From the NCBI GenBank assembly GCA_964023205.1, contig OZ026835.1, positions 19,064,968-19,128,967 of the forward strand: DNA of 64,000 bases. The letters are read 5' to 3'. A program made the translations under genes and the position numbers. The stretch's first letter is position 1. Each line of letters starts with the position of its first letter. This DNA is from Lutraria lutraria. Lineage: Eukaryota; Mollusca; Bivalvia; Venerida; Mactridae. Below are positions 49,161-62,277 of the stretch, piece by piece. A model generated the notes under the pieces. That model was not told the origin of the DNA. It searched no databases and saw only the letters and a list, made by a program, of their open reading frames with translations.

Positions 49161-52100
49161 TCGTCAAAAGAATCAAGTTAATGATCAACTACTACACATG
49201 TATAAAAAAATATTAAACCGGCATAATCTTCTTAAAGTTTATTTATTTAAATAGTTTAATCCATAAAGTGGTCTCCCAAAACAGAATGCACCTTTCCATT
49301 CACACGAATTCGTATGGTTGTAAAAGTTCACGATATTTTTTATAAGTAAAGATTTTGGAACATGATATACTTATGCCACAAAATCGTCTAGCTTATTTCA
49401 TTGTGTCATCGATCAATACAGTGTAAACATATTGAGATGAAAACTTCTTTTAATATCTGGATTTTAGATTTCAATTTCAATATCATATTTACACAAATAA
49501 AAATCTATATATTAATTACAGTCGAATTGAATAATACACACACACGTCTCTAGGCATTACGGAACAATCACGCAAGCGGCATTACCAAGTCAAACAAATG
49601 GGGGAAATACTACAGTCAGAATAGAGGGTTATTGAAACTGTGTGAGAGACAGAGACGTTTTTTAAGAATACTTATTTCCAACAAGTCATGAATTTTCATT
49701 CAATTTAGAGTAGTAATAGAAATTCACATAAGCATTCTTTATGAAAGGTTTTTATTGAATTTTATTGCATGTTACGTACCTGCATTGAATGTAAAGAAAT
49801 GACTGTATTGAACTTTCTACCACAACGAATGAAGATCGCTTTTCATTTCAAAGGAAACATGAGCAATCCAAACGCCATTCTAATAATTTAATCACTTGAT
49901 TGAACCATCAATGTACGAAATTTAAAGTTGGACGAGTCACGGGTACACAATAAAACAACTTAGATAAATATCGCGTATGCTTATAATTATCTACAATTGA
50001 AATCTAGGTGTATATCACAAAATTGAATTGACCCGGATATTTGTAAAGTCAATTTAATCTATATTTATTATTAAAGCAATTTATGTAAAAAAAAACTTTA
50101 TGGAATATCAAGTTACAAAATCTCTGGTTATGTAATTAACACTGCTGTAACTATTACATCTGGCTGTTTGGGTCTAGTGATTGAAATACAGGTGACTTAA
50201 TTTGTCTCGGAAGAAAATGAAATGCTGAATTATTAGTTAAAAAGGAAATTTTTTTCTTTAGAAAATATACTTTACTGCCTTATACGCTATTGCAAGGGAG
50301 ACAACTTTAATATGACTGAATTAAATAATAGAAGATTGAAAACCCTTTAATCACTCATCGCAAAACCGCAGAACTTTGTTAGATTTCAAAGAAATAAGTA
50401 CAAACCACCCCGTTATATGGTTGGATTCAGGACACATCCCGAATCTAATCAAACCTGAAACTAAATACAAATATATCACTAAACTAGTCACGTCAGGAAG
50501 TTTATGATGCAAATGTTAGAAGCTAGTAAATCATCTCTGAGTGTCTACGACAATAACAAATTTCTCGTACTGTTTTGTTGTCCGTCATTCAGTCTACTGG
50601 AAGTGAAAATCATAAATCATGTGTAATGTTCATCGAACAATCCCATGAACTATTATAACACTGGTACATATTCAGATGGTGGACAACAATTAGGATGGTT
50701 TCACGATAAAATCTCATCACTACCGGTAAGTATAACTTTATCTAATAATAAATCTTTCTGACTGTTCTAATAATTTCAAAGATTTTTGCCGGAAACTGAG
50801 CCTGATAGTTCAGCTTGTCATAGCCGTCACTCGCCGGCACGCATGGATTTTTATGCGGACCTAAGTAATACGTTTATCTACATCCGTCATGAAAATAAAC
50901 TGTAGTTCCCGTTTTATGTTGCAGTGCAAATCTATATAATTATGTAAGTTTAGTCTCCGTACTTACAGTACTTTGATTTTAATAAAAATCAAGCATGATA
51001 TAACAACAACAACAACAACAATGAGACAAGGATAATTCTCAGGAAATACGTACCAGTACGGGTTTATCTTTCCTTTTTCGAAATGTTACTCGAATAATCG
51101 TATTCATGATGTTTAGTTAATGCATCCTCACTGGTTTAGTTAAAATATCAACACAGTATGTCCATTACAAAATCTTCCATCACATTTTTATTAAATAATT
51201 TAATAAGACTATAAGTAATTATACCCACAATGGTCTGGTTATTTCACATTTATTTACAAGTTACTAAATTAGGAATTCATTAAACTCATTTTTTACTCAA
51301 TAAACTTCTTTGTCTTAAACTAAACAATTTTTACAACTTAAACACCAATAGAGAGATTATAGAGAGGTTATATTGGTGTATTGTTTAAGTGAAAGCCTAT
51401 AGACAAAAACGTGTCTTATCTGCAAATCATAACATAAACAACTTAAAATATACTTTCTATAGGTAAAGATAAGTTATTGTTTGATCATGAATATACCATG
51501 TTTAGTATTGTCTTATCAAAAAACGCAGCATGAAAAATATCAAAATAAGCTTAGATATTGAGTTTTTGTCAAAACTTTAACGAATGAGTTATGAAAAAAA
51601 AACATGTCTACACTTATGTGATATGTGCAGTTTTAGTAATGTTAGTCGAAACATTGTATTTATTATTTATTAAATAAGAACAGAACAGAATTACTAATCG
51701 TTTATTAATTACACTTACTTGTACTTACATAAAAGATCATATAAATTTCATTACAGATTGTGATAACTTCCAAATGATCTATTTTGGTCAAAGTTGGGAG
51801 CTATACTTTTTTATCAATTGCTGTATTTTTAGAACTATATTCCTACGCATGATAAATATATGGACCCAGTACACGAATATTCAACCCACGTATAACGTTA
51901 ATAGTTTTGCGTCATGCTATAAAGTGTCTTGTCTGTTTAGAATTCATTTTATTTGAATGTACATGTATGTGTTTTGTATATATACATGCATACATGTAGA
52001 TATGTTGTCCTCAAGTGTTTATGGCTTAATGAGCTCGAATTATAAAATAAATAAAACTTGTTTCTTGCAGACAATTTCTTTACGTTTTTGTTTTCCTCGC

Positions 52101-53480
52101 AACAAAATGATTACATTCAGAATAAACTTTTAATTATTTTGGTCGGGTGTAGGGAATTTCGGACAATTTTAATTTGAAAAATCGAGTTAAATAAAATTTT
52201 GGGAACCAAACAAAATTACTTCATTTCTTAAAACCCTCTGGCATAGTGTGATTGTTTACACATTACAGATGACTGTCTGTCTGGTCACGTGTGCGAATTA
52301 CAACGTGTCATTTTAAATTATGTGCATTTGATGCAATCAGTAAAATATAAATTTAATAAAGTAATTATTGAATATGTCATATCGCGTGTTTATTTTTTTT
52401 ATATTGAAATGATTTGCGTAGTCAATGACTTTAAGTTTTTATTTCAAATAGCTCGTGGATTATTTAAAATAGACGCTGTGTCCTAAACACGTATACTAGG
52501 TAGATTTGACTGATATCTGTGTAAGTACAAATAGTTTTCCTATTTAATGTTAAATCGAACACAGATTATAAACTAAAGACATCGTCAAAATTTTACAAGT
52601 CACTGCATATATGATTGTACCAGCGCTAAAGTGACACGAACATCAATTTACGTCATTTTACTCCGGTCGGTGGTTATAGAAACAATAATAAGCATTTTAT
52701 GTGATACGTATCAAGACACCGACTTGATAAAAAAAACCCCGCGTCGTTAGCATCCGTGAAAAAAGTCACGAAAATAGTTCAATGTTTAATCAAGACAAGA
52801 TGTAACAATATTACGAATCAGAAGTGACTGATCGGGTTTTACAGTAAACTTTAATTAATGACATGAGTGTATCGGGTGTACAACAGGACGACCATTTATG
52901 TAGCCTTCTATAGGCACTGCAGGCACGTGTCTACACTCTGATGAAAAGAAAATAATACCAAAAAAACGCAATAACTTCGTAAATATTTTTACGCTAAAGC
53001 ATGCCGGAAAAGGCCACAGAATGCGTCTCTGACAATCTACAGAGAAAACCCTCCCCGGTCCCCCTAAAAAGGTACCCACATAATATTTTAGAGCAAGCTA
53101 CCCCCCTGACGACAAGCTTTATAATCCGGTTATTGGCCATAAGCTGGTTCACGAACATACGACGTATAGTCATGATTAAATCTATTTAGCGCATATTGTA
53201 TTTTGTACTAATTTAGAACTAGGAGATTGCTAACTCGCCATTATGATAAGTTAACGGTCAATTTTAGTTGTCCTTGTTGAAGTGTAAGTGAAAATACTGT
53301 ATAGATACACATTTTTCATCGCAGAGAATTATAATATTTGCAGGAATTTTGAAAGGTATCGTTTTATACTTTTACATCTTTGATTAAATTATTTTTTTAC
53401 ACGGCACGTGAGTCTTACGAATGGAACGATTTTTTATCATATAAACCATTGAACGGATGACACCATCTCCCCAAATCAGC
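49161..53480. other. Divergent intergenic region, no gene supported
   Basis: I see no supported exon here. An AAC triplet run (about 51002-51021) and an imperfect foldback at 51336-51389 (CACCAATA ... TATTGGTG) are the only structured items. A minus-strand frame at 52855-53079 follows a good-looking acceptor but has no partner exon or recognisable protein. Confidence 0.5.
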
Positions 53481-53674
53481 CCACCTTTTTTCGCTCATAC
53501 GGAACAATTATATTACCGATTGGATCACATGATAACGTCATGTAACGCAACGTCATGTCAAAAGACGTTGTCACTATAGACACATAACGTAATGACTACG
53601 CTCGATTTTGCATGATTCGACATGTAAAATTTTATTAATTAAAAATGTTTAACATTAGTTAAAGTTATGGTACC
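53480..53674 (+). promoter_or_regulatory. Candidate promoter of the malic enzyme gene
   Basis: Just upstream of the first malic enzyme ATG lie an inverted CCAAT word (GATTGG near 53518) and two copies of AACGTCATGT 15 bp apart (53534-53543, 53549-53558), followed by AAAGACGTTGTC and AACGTAATGAC. ACGTCA is the core of CRE/ATF sites, so the cluster suggests regulation by a CREB/ATF-type factor. The start site was not identified. Confidence 0.45.
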
Positions 53675-53793
53675 ATGTTTTTCAGATTTTTGAGACAAAT
53701 CAGAGGTCGGGTACCAACTTCACACACAAATACTGCACCAAAAATGTCATCAAATAACCAGGAGCAGGTTTATCACCACAGTTTGGATAAACA
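53675..53793 (+). CDS. Malic enzyme, coding exon 1 (putative mitochondrial presequence)
   Basis: ATG 53675 opens MFFRFLRQIRGRVPTSHTNT, rich in Arg and free of acids, as expected for a mitochondrial matrix targeting peptide. It continues through MSSNNQEQVYHHSLDK and stops at an A|GTAAGT donor, phase 2, which fits exon 2 exactly. The internal Met at residue 24 could start a shorter form without the presequence. A TTTTTCAG just after the ATG could also be an acceptor, in which case this would be an internal exon. It is linked to the enzyme by frame and phase, not by homology. Confidence 0.55.
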
Positions 53794-53835
53794 GTAAGTG
53801 ACGTGTACTTATTTATTTATCTATTTAGTATGTTT

Positions 53836-53925
53836 TTATCTGTTGTTTAACGGTCAATTCAACATCTATGATCATTTCAGAGCTGCCCCAGAGAGAGGGT
53901 GATAAGTTACCGGAGAACCGGACAT
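53836..53925. repeat. Partial SINE body copy (family of 21415-21705)
   Basis: TGTTGTTTAACGGTCAATTC followed by CAGAGCTGCCCCAGAGAGAG matches one end of the 21.4- and 42.0-kb copies. It lies at the start of malic enzyme intron 1. Confidence 0.6.
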
Positions 53926-54129
53926 TCAGTCTATCCCTACTTTTTTCGAATAGTTTTTCTTATATATAATTATAGATACATTATATGTTCACATGTCATC
54001 TTAAGTCACTACTGGCATACGGAAAATAAAACTGTACACGAAAACGTTATCCTTCATATAGTAATGTTAATGGGAGTGTAGCAATGTGGTGTATATTGTA
54101 TTTATATTGATAAATTGGCTGTTATCCAG

Positions 54130-54425
54130 CCCGATTAGTTCATTTCGTAGAGTATTTGACTTGCAAGCATGCAGGAGGTCCCGGGTTGGAGCCCAGCATC
54201 GGGTACATTGTTGTACTCCTCCAATTACCAATTACAGGAGTATAGATGAATATTCACAGTACGTCGTCCGTCGTTATTTTTTATATTGACCAAAATATTC
54301 TACTGTGGTCATTGTAGGAACATTGACCAACTCACTTTCAATGGTTAAAACCCTTAAGCGACGTGGTTGAGTGTGTCTGCCTACATTTCTAAGGGTCCTG
54401 GGTTCAATTCCCACTGAGAATCATA
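54130..54425 (+). repeat. Two tRNA-like SINE heads in tandem
   Basis: The first (about 54138-54210) has TAGTTCATTTCGTAGAG and GTCCCGGGTTGGAGCCC, box A- and box B-like. The second (about 54355-54425) has GTGGTTGAGTGTGTCTG and GGGTTCAATTCCCACT. Both lie in the same orientation. Mismatched stems argue against functional tRNA genes. Confidence 0.6.
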
Positions 54426-55119
54426 AATGTACTTTATTACGAACGAAAAGCGCACCCAGAAACTCAATAATATTTTTCCAAAACTACAAATGTAACTTTA
54501 AATCACATTGTTCTAATTCCTGTGAACTTTTGAGTGTTCCGTATTAAAACAAGTCCTAGATGTAAACCAATCGTAGCTTAATTTCGTTACGGTTGCGTCA
54601 TGATAATGGACCCAGGTAAAATATGTCTTCTTTGTACCTGATTTAAAAACCAGTAATACATATACCAGATATATGTACGTAAGTTGTTATTGTAACAGTG
54701 AACAATTTTGTATTTGTTTTTTTAAAGATCGGGATTGTTATAAGTGTTGGTTTAAAATCAAGCAATTAAAAAGTTGTCATTTCATAACAAAATGACACGT
54801 ATAAGTTTAATCTCATCTATTAATCGTATACTAATAACACTTGAGTATAAAACCAGTTATGTTTCCGTCTAATGTCATATAACCAGGAAATTAAAATAAA
54901 ACAAAAACGTGCGTCACAACAACATCCTTTTCTGTGTAGTTAGTTATACTCACAGACAACATGTATGATTTACCTCCCTTGATTGGCTCAAATTTGCTGG
55001 TTTCCGTTCCATCATATAACTCACGTGAGTCAGCGGGGACCAGTTTATATCAAAATGTTATTGACTTGTCTCCCTTGTCTAAACGTTTATAAATCAGTAC
55101 ATAATATAATCAACTTCAG

Positions 55120-55246
55120 AGCTCACTTGGATCAACTGTTAGCCATGGCACAGACGTCGAAAACTAAAGATGAGGAAATTAATGTTCGGATTGGACGCCC
55201 TAAGGTTAGGGGCATGGACCTTTTAAAGGATTCACACCAAAATAAG
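55120..55246 (+). CDS. Malic enzyme, coding exon 2
   Basis: A 127-nt exon after AACTTCAG, phase 2 to 0, donor AAG|GTATCT. It encodes AHLDQLLAMAQTSKTKDEEI and then RPKVRGMDLLKDSHQNK. The last part aligns in position with the R-G-x-x-L-L-x-x-x-x-x-N-K segment that precedes the FTLxERQ motif of malic enzymes. ATG 55145 sits in a strong context (GCCATGG), so transcription from a nearer start could give a cytosolic enzyme beginning MAQTS. Confidence 0.7.
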
Positions 55247-58200
55247 GTATCTGATGTATATTATAATGCTGTATAAAACTCTATTATGTTGATTTAACGT
55301 ATACGTGTAAAGATTATTATAAGTTTATATAGTTTCATAAGTGAAACGTGTAAGATTTTTATTTTATTGAAACTTTATAACAATTATTAAAGAATAATTG
55401 ACTTTTAACAAATTATTGACCTCTTCTCAAAACATAAGAAATACTATAATTAATGTACTATATACGTGTACATATATATTGTAATTCATGATCCAAATCG
55501 ATTGTCCACAATATACCCGGTACGATATTTAACCACACTATAATGGTAAGTATGGACACTTTAAATCGTTAACTTGTCTTTGTTAAGACATGAATATCAT
55601 TTACTTGTCCATTTATAAAATGGTGTTTGGTGACAAAGTAAAGATATAAATACAATCAGACAACTTCATTATTATGACTAACAATCAGATAGGAATATTT
55701 GAGTTTTAACATGGCATTTCGCTTTATGTTTGCAAGACACAATGAAGGTTTACACGTAAATTGTCACATCAGATTACATATCAATAATTACGCTAAGGAC
55801 GACTAATTCTCTTATCGATCATATGTAGTGAAATTGTTGAAACTGAACACACTACTAGTACTGCGCATTTGAGTTATTTACATTATGACAATAAAACTAG
55901 GTCAACTATGACCTCTGGTCAACCAGATAGGATTGCTAAACTATACATGTATAGGATAGAGGTCGATCGGTCTGATCGGACTCTCGATAGAAAAAATACG
56001 CCGGCTAGAAGAGCGTAGAAGAGAAGCCCAAATCGAACGCAATCGCAGCCGACATGTCTGCATCCGAATATTAGGTTTAACTTAAACTAACCATCGAACC
56101 AATATTGTTTAAACTACATTTGTATGTGGATAAACTAATGCGTACTTTGACATTGTAAACAAAGCTGTTTGGTCATGTGACAATATCTCTTCCGCCTCTT
56201 CTATCCATCGGGCGGAATTGATAGAAGAGCTTCTGGAATTAGAAGACGGTCAATTGAACAGTTTGGAAGAACTCTGCGTCTTCCGGCAGCTCTAATAGGT
56301 CTTTGGTATATACATGTTCGGTTTTGTGCTAGACTGGTGTAACTAGCAAATGAAAAAACAAATAATTTACATTTACAACCTTTTAAATTAGCTTCTGTCG
56401 ATTTTAAGCAACGCCATTCGAACGATATAATTAAATTAATAATAACACTTATGACTTTATGATTAAATGACTTGGCAAGATTCATGTACTCGTGTAATTG
56501 GTATTATTCAAACGATTTCATCGTAAATATTTATCGTTTTTCTGTTCAATCTGCACTGAATTATTTCATGTGTTTGTATATCGATACAGACCTGTCTCAA
56601 AGCAATGCAAATTCGGATTTTACTTGTGGCTTACCCTTTTATTTAAATGCGCTCTACACGACCATTAGTTGTCTATACGCCAAAACAATATAAAACAATG
56701 TACAGACATACGTTTTTGTTGAAACTACACGTGTTCAACGTACGTTTATGAAAACTTTAAATATCTCCGCAAGTACACAGGATTCTGTTTTTGGTCGGCT
56801 AACGTCCATCGATTTAATGCGTTATATTACATGTATGTTTGTCATAAACCAAAATGCTTGCTTCAATTCTAAGGGTTTATTTTGGGCACAAATATTGAAG
56901 CTCATTTGATAGATACATTTTGCACATGTGTATTTTGTTATAAGGATGGTATCAGGATTGGATGTTTTGTGTTTTGGGGATTCATGTACGAACATTGTTT
57001 AGTTACACAGATAGGGGTCACATACTTTAACTTACACCCAGCACTATGTTAATGTAGTGAGATAACTTTATATAATCCGATGGTGATAAGAAAGGGGCTT
57101 AACCAGTAAAGGTAATGTGCATTAATTTCACGTAATATCGTATGACATTTTGTAGTACATCGTAGTGACTGTCTTGAAGTCATAAACACGCTTTTATCTC
57201 TGAAAAAAAAACCACACACCACAAAACAGAACAGAACTGAGCAGAACATGATTGTATTTAGTAATTTATACATACTATAGTATCTCGTTACAAACATAGA
57301 TGTATGTATACTATAAATACAATGCAGTTTAGACGGAGTAGAAAACTGAGTGTAATATATATATTCAAATGCAGAATGTCCTCGGACAATTAGTCTACTT
57401 ACTGAAAGTCAGAACAACTTGTTGGCTAGTTGTGTATATAAAGATGTACGTAGATGAATGTGTATTTATTTATTATATCATTGTACTGAAAAATGTCAGT
57501 TTCTTCAATAATTGAAATCTTGCACATTTGACTTTTGTAATAATTCTTCCCTGAATGTTTTTATAGTATAACAAGTTAACATGTCCTCATACATATAATG
57601 AAGAAGCATATCTCTCACTGTTTACATACGTCAGAGGTCGTTGGGGTGTTATAAAACTGATGTTAATATGGGACATACATGATCGAGACTATTCTATTTA
57701 CGTACAGGATATTCCTCCGCCGTAAATTTATTTCTAATGACGAAAAAGGTTATTTTATTATAGTTAGATATATTCAGATCAAATTACATCAGATCCGTGA
57801 CAGGGCGTCTAGTTGTACCATCATAATTATATCAAACGTACGCTGAAATTAGAAGTCGAAACTTTTTTTACAACAATATTGTAGGATGTACGTGAAACTC
57901 CTGTGTCGCAGTCTGTGACCCGCTAAGTATATTGATATTAATTGTAGGGGTCGAGTGGGAGACCTTGGTAGTGGAGGTCATGTAGGCGGGGTTTTGCTGT
58001 AATCGTACAAGTAAATCAAACACTAAATTCTCTTCTTCATATGCGCCGGTTCAGTTATCCAGAAAATTCAGTTATATATATTCAGATTAGTTGTGATTTT
58101 CTTTGTTTGCAGTTTTAATTAAAAAGTCCTGTTAAAAGTCATGTTATCGGGAAATTCCGCGAACTTCCCTCGTTCACTGTCGTTTGCACATGAAAGCTTA

Positions 58201-60145
58201 TACGTATATGGACGCGGATATGACTCACTATTTGACGCAATAACTTTTTACAGTTATTACCGGATTACCTCGGAGTTTTCTTTTTTGATCTTGTCAAGAG
58301 CATCCTGACTTAGCAAAAAAGGGAAGATTGTCCTTAAGCATTGCTAATTAATGAACCTCACTACTGCATTATGTCTGCGTAATCTAGACGCTTGTTCGGA
58401 TGACGAAATGGTTTAATTCATTTTATTGTTGACAAAATATCAAATTAAAGTTTTATAACTTGTGAAATTCAGTGTACGTTTCGTATCATATACACACGCA
58501 ATAATTTTGTACGATGACTTTCATCGCTTCAATAAGACGTAGTATATAACATCATGTTAAATTAGGCAACACGTTGTTTACGATGTATTTCCATTTTTAG
58601 CAATAGTAAGTGTGAGAGGTAAAAATTGAACAACTCAAGCAATTTACACGAATTAATAATAATGTTGTTATCACATATACGCATAAAAAACGTGCAGTCA
58701 AAACCCCTGAATTTTATAATACATCAATTTCTATTAATACGGATATATGCTTGTGAAATGTAGATGTTCCTATTTTTATCGCACCCACACACCCACGTTG
58801 TAATGTCTTGCTGAATCATGGTTGGGTTAAATTATCTACTGATTCGAAGATATATCAGTAGAGCTCGTGTTATCTTAAGATGTCAAACGTTGTAGTGAAA
58901 TCTAACACTAAGAAAATGTGAGATAAGATGAAAGCGGTGTACGTAAACTGTTAAAAGATTAAAACACAATATTTTTTTTCGGATAACAGGTGTGACAATA
59001 CGCATTAGAACGAATGCGGGGACCTGTTTATCACTTCGGATAAGCCACACAATCGGGCTTATTTTACGTTGAAATATAAAGGGAAAAAATCGGGACCGAA
59101 AATTCATTTCGGGTAACACAAGGTTTTCGGATAATCCGAGTTCGGATAATCGGGGTTTAATTGTAGGATTGTTTAGATGTCACCCTCTAGACAGGATGTT
59201 AAGATAAATAATACACGACTACTATAAGATACTTCATATAGTCGTCTTAGTCTGTTTCGTTTACAATTAAATTGCAGTTATAAACATCAAACAGTGAACA
59301 AATTGCTTGAAGATTAAATTGAATCTAGATACGATTATTAAATAATGATACAGTATCACAATTATTGAATAACACTAAAACTGCATGTATATTAATCTAT
59401 AGTGGACTGCGTTGATTCACTTTGTGTATGAATATTATGAAACTGATCAGCCAAGTAACGTGTTTGTACCTACATCGAGCCTGACTTGTAAAATGAAAAT
59501 GCTTGACCTACAAGTTGTAATACAAGCACCAAAAGTCCAGTTTGTACAATCAAGTATGTCTGAATTACACTCATTTATTATTTCGGTGTTTTACTAAAAT
59601 CCCTAACCTTGTGTGTTACTAACATACATAATTATGATGATTATTATTATTTGGTCCGGAAACTGATCCGGAAGCTTTTTTGTCACCGTATAATTGTTTG
59701 TCATTTATATACAACCATGGTTATTATTCTTAATATTCATTTATAAACATTACGGGAAAATAGCATAGTGAAAAATAATAACCGACGATGTAAAGCCGCA
59801 GTTTAATATAATCAAAGCCAAACCGTTTGATTTTAAGTTCACAACGACAGGAAAGTACATGTAGTACACTAGTTTTTTATTTGTTTTACTTTAATTTGAT
59901 TCATTATGTATGAGCTCACTGGACCAATACAGGCATACTAATTCATGAAGACAAATCTAAAGCGATATTTACAGGCGCTGAACTGTATTCTATTGCTTAT
60001 AAAAACTTAAGTATTTCTAAAATCGAACATCCATGCGGTCTGCGGGAAGAGATGGTTGCTTTTATTTATGTTCATGGTCACAAATATCACTATGCTATAC
60101 ATATCAGTTTACTGTGATGTTATCATTGTCTGGTATATATTTCAG
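55247..60145. other. Malic enzyme intron 2, 4.9 kb
   Basis: There is no credible exon. A pogo-like repeat remnant lies at 58970-59165. Chance frames near 56201-56485 (minus) and 57049-57297 (minus) have no recognisable features. Confidence 0.6.
58970..59165 (-). repeat. Pogo-like element remnant with repeated TTCGGATAA
   Basis: TTCGGATAA occurs exactly at 58978, 59035, 59126 and 59141, and with one mismatch at 59108. Read on the minus strand the right edge begins TACAATTAAACCCCGATTAT, followed by CCGAACTCGGATTATCCGAA; this resembles the ends of pogo/Tigger-type non-autonomous elements. The left end was not defined. Confidence 0.55.
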
Positions 60146-60304
60146 GCTATGTGTTTCACGCTCAGAGAACGTCAGCTCCTCGGCTTACAAGGTCTATTAC
60201 CTCCAAATATCATCACGCAAGACCAACAGGTCTACTTCGTTATGCAGAATTTCTACCGGTGGGACAATGACCTTGACCGCTTTATCTATATGATGTCACT
60301 TCAG
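60146..60304 (+). CDS. Malic enzyme, coding exon 3
   Basis: A 159-nt phase 0-0 exon, 53 codons, acceptor TATATTTCAG, donor CAG|GTAGAG. It starts AMCFTLRERQLLGLQGLLPP, the family hallmark at the start of the malic enzyme N-terminal domain, and ends DLDRFIYMMSLQ. It helps form the dimer-interface region of the family. The match to animal malic enzymes is unmistakable across the whole exon. Confidence 0.93.
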
Positions 60305-61639
60305 GTAGAGTATAAAACATACTAGTATTCATTCAAGTTATTCCCCTTTGAAAGAGATTCACGAAAACATGTTCTTAAACTATTAATGCATACCTCACGG
60401 ATAGTTCATGAAGTATGAATAAATATATTTTGACAGGTGTTGTCCCGTTAAAAAAAGAAGAATTCCTTTGAATGTACGCCACTTTAAATGCATACAATCA
60501 GAGGTGACGAAGGATTCTTGCCTACAAATACGGAATGATTGATATACGTTTCTGCTCTTTAAAAATCGACAGTACGTCTGGCTAAGTAACGTTTAGTAAA
60601 AATTGCTTCCTTATATACATACGGAGACGAACGGTCTAGTTAATACAATGTTTCCTCGTGTTAAAACCGTTCCAAGTTTTCTAACTACCAAATGTAGTTC
60701 ACCACATGATACATAAGTATCTATAGACATAAGCATCTGCTACGTTGATTTCGAGTCAAATTCTAAATTTAAGCAATGGCAAGAACTCTAAACTCCGTTT
60801 TATAATACTTAACTCACGTTTTTATACTTTGACGATAATTTCATCATTGTATCATCAATCATCGAAAACAAAATACGTGGGAGGATGTAATTTCAATCCA
60901 ACTTTGACGACAATACATTATGTATAGAAGGTCACGCCATTAAAATTGTCGGTGACGTTTCAAGAATTTGATATTTTTCATTTTCCTTATATACCATTTT
61001 TGTCTGTATGATTTCGTGAGTGATTTCAAATTAATCTCGTATTACAAAGTTATGGAAGCCTTAGAGGATACAACGCCTACATATTCTCACGTCTTTTTAT
61101 GTATTATATGTTAAATCGTTCTACAGTTTCACTAATTAAGGAACAAAGATCTCCAACCAAGAAAATAATGGGTAACATAAGACGGCTAATATCTGAGTGG
61201 GATGTTTCATAAATGTTTGAATTACTCGAATGGTAAAAAAGTAGTGTTTGACTTGGCCGCAAAAACACACAATGTATACATCGATATCATTATTTTGTTT
61301 ACAAATGTCCCACATTACTTCATCTCGATATACTTGCATGATGTCCTAAAAAATAAGCCTTTAAAAATTGAGATACCATTTATCTTAAATATAACCCTTT
61401 TGAATTTAATGGTCGCTGTATATAAAAATATACTTAATATCATTTATCAATCTTTATCAAATTTAAGTTATGTCACAATAAAACACCGAATTCGAATATT
61501 CATAAAATGACACCCTCCCTACCCGAAGCCTGGTCCATTTTGTTAGAAAGAAATCAAGTCATCCTATATGCTTCAATAACCGCTTTTTCTCTGAGGTCTA
61601 ACGTCACACCAACAGTGAGGGTCGTAAAGCGAGTTTTCT

Positions 61640-61800
61640 AGCCTTGACTGTGGAGAAAGACCCTAGACATACATCTGGACAGAAATATCATCTTTACGTA
61701 AACTAGCTGGACAACCATTACCAAGTGTGAAATATAGCCATGGCAGAGATTCGAACTCAAACCGGTTGTGGGCTGGTGGATATTGTCAGTGACCATTAAA
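61640..61800 (-). repeat. SINE fragment (family of 9880-10085)
   Basis: The plus strand shares TAAACTAGCTGGAC and a box B complement (GAGATTCGAACTC) with the 9.9-kb copy in the same order. It lies in malic enzyme intron 3. Confidence 0.5.
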
Positions 61801-62130
61801 AGTCGACCAAGGATGTCCACTAATTATTGTTCTTGAAATTGTATCAATTGTCCAAACAATTTCAGGACACATTCACGGACAATTTCTGAAATGTAAAGCT
61901 GCAGGACACATCTATTAGAGATGGATTAGTATATAAATGGTTTACTTAATATTCACTAACGATACTATGAAATATCCTATGTTCAAACATGCAAGAAAAA
62001 ATCGTGAATCTTCCCCAAGGTTATATTCAGCGCTGACTTTTAATTATTTAAGATTAACGATAAATAAAAATACACTTGTATATTGCTTATAATGCATTGT
62101 ATTTAATTGATGTCTTTTTTTAAATTTTAG

Positions 62131-62255
62131 GACCGAAATGAAAGATTATTTTATAGAACCATAATGCAGAATGTTGAACTAATGATGCCAATTATATACA
62201 CACCAACTGTAGGACAAGCTTGTCTAAAATATGGTCTTACATTGAGGAAACCAAG
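62131..62255 (+). CDS. Malic enzyme, coding exon 4
   Basis: A 125-nt exon, phase 0 to 2, acceptor TTAAATTTTAG, donor AAG|GTATAG. It encodes [20 protein letters not shown] and then [26 protein letters not shown] carries the Tyr proposed as a catalytic acid/base in the family, which oxidatively decarboxylates malate to pyruvate and CO2 with NAD(P)+. Confidence 0.93.
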
Positions 62256-62277
62256 GTATAGTAAATCTACCTTTTCT

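Noticed and set aside
52855..53079. 74-codon minus-strand frame in the intergenic region
   Set aside because: A good acceptor precedes part of it, but no partner exon, start or recognisable protein was found.
54138..54210. Functional tRNA gene
   Set aside because: The box B-like motif has GGTTGGAGCCC instead of GGTTCGA, and the stems do not pair well; it is a SINE head.
60033..60293. Alternative 86-codon frame overlapping malic enzyme exon 3
   Set aside because: It is in a different frame from the clear malic enzyme translation and has no homology.
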